A stretch of 64,000 nucleotides of DNA from Pristionchus mayeri. Taxonomy: Eukaryota > Nematoda > Chromadorea > Rhabditida > Neodiplogasteridae. The position numbers and the translations under genes are program-made. This document shows, one piece after another, positions 54,301 through 64,000 of this stretch. Position 1 is the first letter of the stretch; every line of letters begins with the position of its first letter. The notes under the pieces are model-generated. The model was not told the DNA's origin and made no database searches. It saw only the letters and a list, made by a program, of their open reading frames with translations. The stretch is taken from assembly GCA_036245805.1 (NCBI GenBank), contig BTRK01000001.1, positions 37,522,995 through 37,586,994 on the forward strand. Reading direction: 5' to 3'.

Positions 54301-55611
54301 GAGGGGAGGTAGGCACTAATCAAATCTGCTCTCGGTCCCCGCTAATCGAATAATCTCCCCTACCGAGACTCTCGAATCGCTTATTATTACCTAGAGGTAC
54401 ACCTTCCCTCTTCCTCCCTCCAGACTGATTCAGCCGTCGCTTTCTCCTTCCCCGCTGCTCTCTCTCCTCTATCGCACTCAAAATATCGGGAAGCCTTCCG
54501 TGACCATCTCTCTGGCTAAGTGAATTCATTTGGCTCACTCTCACCTAGAATTCCGACTCGTTAGAGCGTGTGAGCGAGATTTATTATGTTAGCAGTCGCG
54601 CCGTGACCTACCACCGTAGTCGGCCCTGAATCAGGGATGCCCTGAGGCGGTGTTTCCCTTGTTCGTAGCCAATCGACTGGTAGCAAGGCGTGATGTCTCT
54701 GCGTGATTTGGCATTAGTCAACCTGGGAACATGGAGTGAGTTTTACAGCGTGCATAGGTCATCCACTGTAATCTGATCATACACACCTTGACATTTGCCA
54801 CCAGGAAGCCTCTTTCCGCGTAGAGTTCGAGAAATGATACCAACATTAAGTCTCTTCATTCCAGACACTTTTTCGCAATACGATACGTGGTGGGAGTGAT
54901 GAAAATGAAGAGTCAGCGACCTAAATTTCGAACTATATCATACACTTAGTGACGTTTGCTACAGGGAAGCCCCGATCCTTCCGAGAGAAGATTCGCTGTT
55001 GATCCACTAGATCTACTATCAAATCTAATCTTGTTAGCGTCCATTAGCTCAATTCCTCTTCCCACTTCTCTATTTAATATCGCTTTCGAACCTTCATTTT
55101 ACGGCAGAGACTCGATCACAGATGCCCCCCCCCTCTCCTCTATTAGATTCCGCCGTTCGGCAATGAAAAATGACGCGAGGTAATTGGTGTCTTCTCTTTC
55201 CTTCCCGCAGCTCGTTGATTTGATCAATTCTAGCACGTTAGCTCGTCTCTCGAATATTATTGGCTTGCGCTTCCTTCTAATTTATGAGTGCGAGTTATCG
55301 CGAGAGAGGACAAACTGCTGTGGGGATCCGAAGGATTTGTTTTCACTCCATTTCCCTCATTTTCTGATTACTTTAGAGGTATTTTCTCACTAATTCACTA
55401 ATTCAGACTTCAATTTAGAACTGATTACTCGAGTTGTGAAATATTTGGCACTACACCCTCCACGTGCTTCCCCCCAGAAGACTCGACTCCAGGAAGTAGC
55501 CCCGAAATAATCAGAATTCGCACTAGATGACGACTCTGCCTGGCTTCCTCCTGCGGCCCCGCCCACCTCACAATCTAATAGACTCGACTCATTGACAGGA
55601 ATAGCGGAGAG

Positions 55612-55693
<82 letters not shown>

Positions 55694-58600
55694 AGACATC
55701 CCGATCCCGCCCCCCCCTCCTCGGTCCTCTCCTTGTACAGTTTCCATATCCATTTCCGTCTAATCGCTCCTCTCTTCCCCCCCAATAATCTTCTCTTCAT
55801 CATTCTCATCTCCCCACTTTTGATCATGAATCAGATTTGAATCTTCTCCTTTTCTCCCCGCTTTACTTCAATATTGACTCATTTCATCGCATTGCCGTCC
55901 CTGATTCATTACCGTATACAAATTCCTCCTTCTTTGGCGCCTCGCCTCGCCCCGCCTTCGCTAATCTCATTCATTTCGCGTATCTATCCTATCGTGCCCC
56001 TTTATTGATCGCTTACCGTATCTCCGATCGCTGCAGGATTCCGCCAATCGCAAACACGTCGTCTGACCCCACTACGACGTCAAACTCGTCGTCACCTGAA
56101 TCCGAGGTAGATCACAGCTGCGAATCGATAATCAATCAATAATTAGGAAATGGCCACGCTCAATCTGATGAACAGCCTGATGATGAAGGGACAGATGGAG
56201 AACCTCGGGATGCTGTCCAGCCTCTTTCCCAATGCCTTCGGCAACTTCGCAGGTATGATAACTGCCAATGCATACGAAGACCGATACGTCAACCCCATCT
56301 AGGCATTTTCATCGATTTATCCTCTTAATTACCTCATGAATACCGTTCCCGCGCGTGAGCCATTTTCCCCGCTGCATTTCCTCTAATCTGCCTGTATTTA
56401 TAGCCACTGGTTTACAGTGGTTGGCGATAATTAACCGTCCCGCGCGAGCGCGTCTCGACTCGCTCATTGATGTAAAGCGATGAGCGGGGAGAAATATCTC
56501 TAAATTGCGCCTTGATTGCATCGCCTATGAGTGTCCCTCTCATAACAACAACTGCGTCATGCCCGCTAATGAATTTACTGTTAGCATTGACTGTTGTAGT
56601 GAACAGTATGATGCGATAGGGAGAGAGGGGACTGAATGGAAGCCGAGATTTCCGTGGGAAACTCTTGCAAACGATCATATTGATGAGATTCGCCACTCGA
56701 TATCGGTTATATTTCCTCACCACTGATTTAGCCACATCCACTCAGTTCTTGCTTGTCTCGGATCCTAGCTCGGTATCACCTCATCCGATCTCGCTTACCG
56801 TAACTGACTGCTAACCCGTCTGTTTGTTGCTTCACACCCGGAAGCGGGACCATCGTAACAATGAGAAGGGCAGGAAATGGTCTTCGCGCCCCCTGGGAGG
56901 GCTCTTACCACCTTGTATTCTACCTCTCCCACTCATTTGCCACTTATCACCTACTCCCGCCGGATACTCTCAGCTCTTTATTGCATTAGGCACTATCTGA
57001 TCTTGGTGCCATCTCCCCTTTCTACAATGATTATATCGTTGATCCCTTGCAGCCCAACAGGAGTCGAAGTCTCCGACTTCCCTCACCGCTCCTGCCCTCG
57101 TTCCCTCGCCTACCTCCATGATCGCTGTTGTATCTGCAGCCGCTGCAGCAGCTGCAGCCAAACCACCAGCGCCCTCCTTCTCAATCGCCAGCCTAACTCA
57201 GACCAAGGACGAGCCCAAAGGTAGATCATACCCTCCCGAGGAGCAATGGTCTGGCTCTCTTCTGTTTGCACGCTCTCTCGCCGGTCAGAGAGACGAGAGA
57301 GCGTGCAAGCTGAAGAGAGTCAGACAATTGCTCCCTCCCGATCTGTAATGGTTACACTTCGAACCCTTCAGCTGGGCCAAAGCCCTACGATATCTACGGC
57401 TTCTTCTCCATGCACTAATTTAGCCCGCCATTGCGTAGATTTGGATGGGAAAAGGCTTTCGGCTCAAAGCCGCTATATCCGGTCCCGAATATAGATTCAC
57501 TTCTGCCGAATTAGCTGATAGGAATATCATCAGCCCACACACTTTGCCAATTTCAGTGATTCCCCTTTGATCCGCCCGCTCGCTGCTTAGCGCGTCTTAG
57601 CTCTTCCTCTGACGCAAATCGACTGCGGAAACGAAATTATCCACTATAATTCAATGTGTAATTGAAGATGAATCGCTTTGCTACCTTTCCTACTTGCATG
57701 AATCTGTAATTCTCTGAAAATCCGAAGATCTCTAAAATTTGCAGAGCAACAAGACCTCGCAGCAGCGCTCAGCTCTCTGGCTGCACAGCACGGACTTCCG
57801 CAGCAGCAACAACCGGACGTCTCTGGAATCCTCAGCAAGGTATGGTAGTCGCACCACTGATCGATAACTGACTCCAGTTCCAGGATCCGGTTGACGAAGG
57901 ACGCCTACTTGACGGTCATTCGCCTGACGGCTCCGGTTCGCCCGATGATGGCAAGCGAAAACAGCGAAGGTTAGTCGAAAATTTGATAGGCGAACTTTAC
58001 CAAACCTCGGCTCAGATACCGCACCACCTTCTCGGCCTTCCAACTAGACGAACTGGAGAAGGTCTTCGCACGAACCCACTACCCCGACGTCTACACCAGG
58101 TACGGTGGTCGCACAGCCACTTGTTATCGTTTGAACGGCTTATTTCTGGCTTGTTTTTCGCCAATAATGTGGGAGCGGTGTCCTTTAATTCTGAGTAGTA
58201 ATTCGCATACTTTGTATTGGCTGTGGGAGGGTCGCACGCTTTCCCTCTATCAAATCATAGGATCTACCAGTCTCCCACTCTCTCCTTATTACTTTAATGA
58301 CTGCGAGAATCAAGCTACTCAGAGGGACCTGACCCGATTAGTGCGACGGAAATTAGGCAATATTACAGTAATGAGCGTGACCCATCGCTAATCGATTCCA
58401 ATACCGTACCTCCTAGGAAATTGCGGATTTCCGCGTATTTTTGTTATTTACCGTGGTGCTCGTCATCAGATTCATTTCAATCTCCGAAGAGAGAGAGAGG
58501 GGAAGAGTTGGGTAATGGAATTTGGCATCGAGGAGACAGGAAGGGGCACGAGCAATGGAAAAGCAGCGGCCAAAACGGACTAATTTACTGTCATTCCCAG

Positions 58601-61600
58601 AGTCGACAGCGATTTTTGTGTGTGTGCCCATTTTCCTGCTCTATAGCCTAGGGGAGGGGGCAGCCTATGTCGGCACCAATGGTTCAAAGAGTAGGGGACT
58701 CAATTGGGAAGGGGGAAATGAGGCATGACTGACTCGCGTGGCTAATTGGCCCTGATTAGTGGCGACTATTGATCCCGATGACACTACAGTATCCGAGTGA
58801 CTAAATTGAGTTGAGAGGAAATTCGAGGCTGGAATCAGCATCATCATGTGCATTATCCATCTCATATTTCACTTTTTGCTTCCCCCCACTCCGCTCATTT
58901 AGCCAATAGATCCTCACGCGAGCTCCTAACACGATAGGCCCCGTCAAATGAAGTCAGTCGTCTCTCTCCATTTAGGATCTCTTCAAGCATAGTGATACAT
59001 CCAGCAGGAAAACGACTACTTACTTTTAGCACCCGAGCATGCCGATAACATACCGATAGGCCCTCTGGAAAAGATCAAAGACTGACCCACCCCACGCCCA
59101 GAGGGGACTAATTGCATTAGAGTGATGAGAGCGATACACTCGAGTCTTCCGGGGGAGGGGGGGGGGCAAAAGCGGGCCACTTGAGTGACCCCGGCTAATT
59201 AGAAGCTACGGGGAACACTTGTAAGCGAGGGCGATTTATGAGCCTGGGAAGGGCTTTTTATTGGAGATTAATTGGCTAATTTCGACCTTTGTAGAGAGGA
59301 GTTGGCCGCTCGGGTGTCACTTACCGAGGCTCGCGTACAGGTACTTTATAATAATTATATTAATAATAATTTTTGTAATTAGCTTCCTTTTATCATTATC
59401 AGTAATTTGTTCTCCCTTGAGTATATTATTGTCGAAAGTGTGAGAAAGAGAGCGGGGCAGTACAGTATTCCTTTAATTTGTACAGTATCACGAGGTCGGC
59501 CGATTTCCTGTGTTTAGGGACGACTCGTTTGTCGGGTGGGCGAACACTCTTCAATTAAGCCGATTACAGTATTGATCGCGAAGCAGCCACAAAAGGCAAT
59601 TAAGGGATCATAGACTACCTGGGGAGGGAAGATACGATTGAAAGGAGGAGAGGGGAGGGATCATAGATAGATGGTTCGAGATAAAGAGAGGGAGAAGGGG
59701 AGAGGGAGCAGTAATTAGCGAACGGTTGCTAATTGCATGCGTATTAGTATCCAAGCACCTGCCAAAAGGAGATGCATGTAAGGCGTGTAGTTGCGCTTAG
59801 TGGATGATTATTAGGGGTTTTGGAAAGCCCTATTATTCCCTAAATATATTGACACGCCGGTTCTCCGGTCATGATTATGTGATGATTATGGAATGATAGA
59901 GTCGATTTTAGAGCAATTGGACTAGTTGGTAGAAAGACCAAACAAATACAGAGAAGTAGTGGAAAACCATCACCTTCATTACCTATTTTCAGGTCTGGTT
60001 CCAAAACCGACGGGCCAAGTTCCGCAAGCAGGAGCGACACCACGGCATGCCACCCTACGGCCACCCAGGACTCGGACCCAACGGACTGCCCACCATGGGC
60101 CCGCACCAGATGCAGTTGCACCTCGGTGGCCAGGATCCCTACCATGCGCTGCTCGTGGCCGCAGCTGCAGCCGGGCAGGCTGCGGCTGCCGGCGCAGCAG
60201 GGCAGCCGGACGGGTCGACTGCTGCAGCTTCCATTCTGGCTGCGATGAATGCGCAGCAGCAGGCGATCGAGCAGATGGCTGCAGCGGCTGCAGCTGCCGC
60301 AGCAGCATCCTCATCTGCGGGCGGATCGCCGCCTTCGCCGCGCGCATCCTCCGTCTCGCCACTGCCTCCGCGCGTCGCAGCAGCCGGACCGGCTGCGGCC
60401 ACAGCCGCAGCTGCTGCAGCTGGCGGCATGCCGGACGCTGCAACGCTCGCGATGATGATGATGAGCGGCCAGAACGCCATGATGCAGGAGTACATGGCCA
60501 AGCTGCAGATGTTCCACATGCAGCAAAATGTGAGTTTTCCATTTCCATAATAAGAGAAAAAAACTTGTAAAAAGTTAAAAAGTTATGCCAATATCTCAGG
60601 AATGTTTCCACAATCAAATGTTCATTTTCAGTTGGCTGCTGCTGCCGCGGCTGCTGCAAGCTGCTCAAATTCAGAGAGGAAGGAGGTGCCACTCATCACT
60701 ACAACATCTCCAGATGCTGATCGACCAAATTCGGAGGAGAAGGAGGTGAGTAGGGATGACAACATCTAGGAAAAATTATTTATCCGACTCGAAGACTTCC
60801 TAAAGAGCTAATGAACATAATGTTAAAAATATCGACTTGAGTCAATCTTCATCTTCAGAAGTCGCCCGCACCTCCCACTACCGTTGCCCTCACCCCGTCG
60901 CCCTCGACGTCCCGCCACGAAGATGACGAGAAGCCTACGGTAGACACACAATCGATTGCCAAGCACGACGAGTAGATCAATCGCCCCCGTTTCGCCCTAG
61001 AATTTCCCCGATGCGATAGATTTGGTGTGTAAGAGTGGCTCTTGCCATCACCTAACTTATACCCGCTTTCTACTACTTCCCCACAGTATCAGCGCCAATT
61101 GCCAATATGCCGATTTCTCCCCCCTACTTCATCACTTGACTTCCTTCGCGCTCAGACTGTACCTTCGTTGTTTCACTGCTTTGCCTTTCCCGGTCATCCA
61201 CTTCATCCCGACCTAAAGTGTGTTTAGATTATCATAGTTGCTAATAATCTTTGATCTTTGATCGTTGATCCCTGATCATTCGTAGCCGTTTGCCGTGTCT
61301 TCTAGCGTTCTCCTCTCGACCAATAAGTTTCCCTTCTTGTTTCATCGGATCTCTCTTTCAAGCAAGCTTTTAGCCACCACAACTCTGACTCTACAATCCA
61401 TACCTCTCCACTACTTTCTGAGCCATGGCGTACACTAAGCTTTCCCGTCAATTTTTGAGAACAAGCTAGATTTCTTCGTATCTTGTGACCTGGTCGTTCA
61501 TTTTAATTGTAAATTCATTTTGTGCTTCATAAACCGTGAATTCGAAGCTCAACCTTCTACGCGAACAGTATCCGGAAGACAAAGGTCACGGCTCTTGGTG

Positions 61601-64000
61601 GGGGAAAATTCCAGAATCATTCGATCCGAGAGCATTTAAATAAGAGTTTCTCCTTCTGCTACTGCACTCTCTCACCTTTAGCCCTCCCGCCGTCGAATGC
61701 CACGAACATTTCTATATCAGGCATCATCCTTGTTGATGCTTAAGTAATCCACTGTATTTCTGTCGATTTGCGTCATGAGAGGAGATGAGAAGGGGATTAA
61801 TTGAGATAAAAATCATTGTAGGCAATGAGGCAAAACAAGGTCTATCTAAAGGGAAGGAGGGATCTCACCCGGCCCAGACCGATTCGGGCGATCGCTATGA
61901 ATGATTCAATTTCACCCCCGGAAGCCTCCAGTGGCTTCCAGAAAAATCGCTGAAGATTCAGGAAAACGTACGCAATGAAACCTTGTTTGGCGCACAGGAA
62001 AGAAGACTTTCGAGGCTATTTCGGGTGGTGTAGTGGAACTGAAGGGATTATTCCGGTCTCATATCCGAACAGGAACTGATATCAAGACTGTATTTCCATA
62101 TTTCATTGAACGTAATTCGATTCGGAACACGAAAGGGACTGTCCAAACATTGCGTGGCAGGGGTCAGTCCTGTTTAGATAATGCAATAAAGGGCCCGTTT
62201 CCGGTGTCTGTCCAGGCGATAAGTGGATTGGATCAGCATTAGTGGTGACAAGAAAGTGTGCCAATCTCTCCACCCTCTCTTTTTCCTGATCAGGGATTGT
62301 ACGAGGGAGAGTTGTTTTTTTTTTTTTTCATGCCATTTTGAGCGAGCACACCACCTCTGGCGCTAGCCCACTTATTATTGGGATCGCTCGGTGCTAAGAA
62401 TAAACATGAGATGCTTAGCAGCTTATGCATCAAACGGCACATTCGAGATGGTCATTTACTGTAAATTCATTAGCGATACTGACGCAGTTGTTATGATAGG
62501 ATGCCTATTATGAGCTAGCGGCTAATCGTCAATCAAGAGCAATTCGTCGAGATTTTCCCACTCTCACAAATCAGAGATTGGCAGGTAATTAATGCTGACT
62601 GTGTAAACCACAACCTGCTGCTATAAATAATGGCTATAATTACAGTAATATCGATGGAGAGATGAGCAAGTGTTTGCGCAATCATCAACAGAGTTGAACG
62701 TCTTTCTGTCTTTCGAGGGAACGGTGAAGTTTGACTATAGACTAGTCGAGGAAATTTGTTACGTTGATCAGTGTCTGCCAATTATATTTTGCATCACAGC
62801 CAACCAAGCTTTCTCGCTAGGCGTACTCCTCACGAGTCCCACGCGATATTCGAACTGGCGGGAATCCATGCAGACAGGCGAAACAAAGATATGTTTAATA
62901 TCACAAGACTGCTTGTTGAACAGAACGTATTTTATCTCGGCAAGGAAGGGAAAGTGTGAGAGCGGAAGAATCGAAACCCTAAGTGTATCACAATTACATA
63001 GAGATGGCTAGGCAAGGGAGTAGTAGTTCGAGGGGGCAAAAGCTGGAAATATTGAGGGATGAAAGAGGAGAGATTTCAACGGGAAGAAAGACGGCATCCA
63101 ATAAGTTTATGAGACTGATTGACAACCCGAAAATGGAAAAAAAGGGAAGAAAAGCAGGTGAACAAGGGCCAAATCGAGAGAGAGTGACACAGATTGGAGT
63201 GGGAGAGTAAAATAAAGAGCCGGTAGTACTGTTTCGCAAACTGAGAATACAACCAAGCTGTCTTCAAGAGGGTTCATGCCTAGAGGCTGCTGGCATTCAA
63301 GGCATTCAACTTTTTTTGTTTGTTTTGCCACTAGTCGGTAATCAATTTGGGCTCTTCCTGGGATGGAGAGAGAGGGGGGAGAGAGGGGGGAGTAGAGAGT
63401 GGGAGAATCGCCTAGGCAGTCTCAGGTAGTTTGGCGAGGAATTAGTGGAATGTGCCGAGCAACGAATGAGAATTACAACAAAAGTGAATAGAATAAAAAG
63501 AGGAATCAGAATATTTCTTATAATAGCGTGCTGCCGTTGCCCATTTTCTCTGATCCCGGGTTGTCGGTGCGATCGGAGGAGTAGAGGCCGAGTGGGTGCT
63601 TGTTGCGACTGTAATTGGGTTCAAAATTCAGATTTTAATCCCTTTATTTCACACTTCTCATTGTTATCATATCATGTTCTACTTAAAGTGTTTTTGAAAT
63701 TGAATTGTAATCTACAAAATTGCTTGCAACTAAACAGTTTGTTCCTGTTTGTTATTAGATGTATTGACATGCATATCGGCCTAATGGAAACCTGTAAATG
63801 CATTACAAGAGTACTGTAATAAACAACAAAATTGGATCGCCAACTAACTTGAAGAAGTCATCGACGATCTTGGGCGAGTTCAGGTCGTTTCTTCTGCCGG
63901 TAGTGGGAGAATTGTTGCAGTTGGCATCCTAATTTTCAAAATTAGAAATATTTCCAAATTTCGCCAACTAATCCCTACATTTCCTCAATTCTCGTGGCCG

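Overview
The window is animal DNA, almost certainly nematode. It holds clear orthologues of two Caenorhabditis elegans genes, tmc-1 and alr-1. Introns are often only 40-46 nt, most acceptors read TTTCAG or TTGCAG, and mariner and hAT elements, MITEs and a truncated LINE are scattered through the introns. A diplogastrid such as Pristionchus fits, but the species cannot be proven from the sequence alone. All exon models were made by eye from reading frame, splice sites and remembered family sequences.

Layout. 1-11 kb: no convincing complete gene. There is a 5'-truncated LINE (4.3-5.4 kb), a 16-bp minisatellite, a degenerate telomere-like tract and one candidate orphan exon at 7.6 kb. 11.1-33.4 kb (+): tmc-1, a mechanotransduction channel subunit, read here as 45 exons whose 3984 nt stay in phase to the stop (1327 aa). 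Its introns hold three small antisense genes (about 93, 102 and 85 aa), an intact mariner, two internally deleted mariner relatives, a 2-kb foldback hAT-like element with 8-bp target duplications, and many copies of a palindromic MITE that carries TGACGTCA. 33.7-37.7 kb (-): a divergent caspase-like (peptidase C14) gene, convergent with tmc-1, with about 55 bp between the two poly(A) signals. 38.0-38.7 kb (-): a 64-aa Gly-rich peptide gene whose last exon is duplicated inside the caspase-like gene.

39-56 kb: a gene-poor 17-kb stretch with palindromes, GA/CT-rich tracts, repeated TACCGTA motifs and diverged internal repeats. It is probably regulatory DNA upstream of alr-1. 56.1-61.0 kb (+): alr-1, an Aristaless/ARX-type homeodomain factor with long alanine tracts. 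61-64 kb: intergenic, ending in one exon-like block of an unidentified minus-strand gene.

TMC-1 acts at the plasma membrane of sensory neurons and muscle. ALR-1 is a nuclear factor in sensory and motor neurons of C. elegans. No operon or pathway joins the two here. The strongest leads for something new are the caspase-like gene, the CRE-bearing MITE family, the 2-kb foldback hAT element and the nested small genes.
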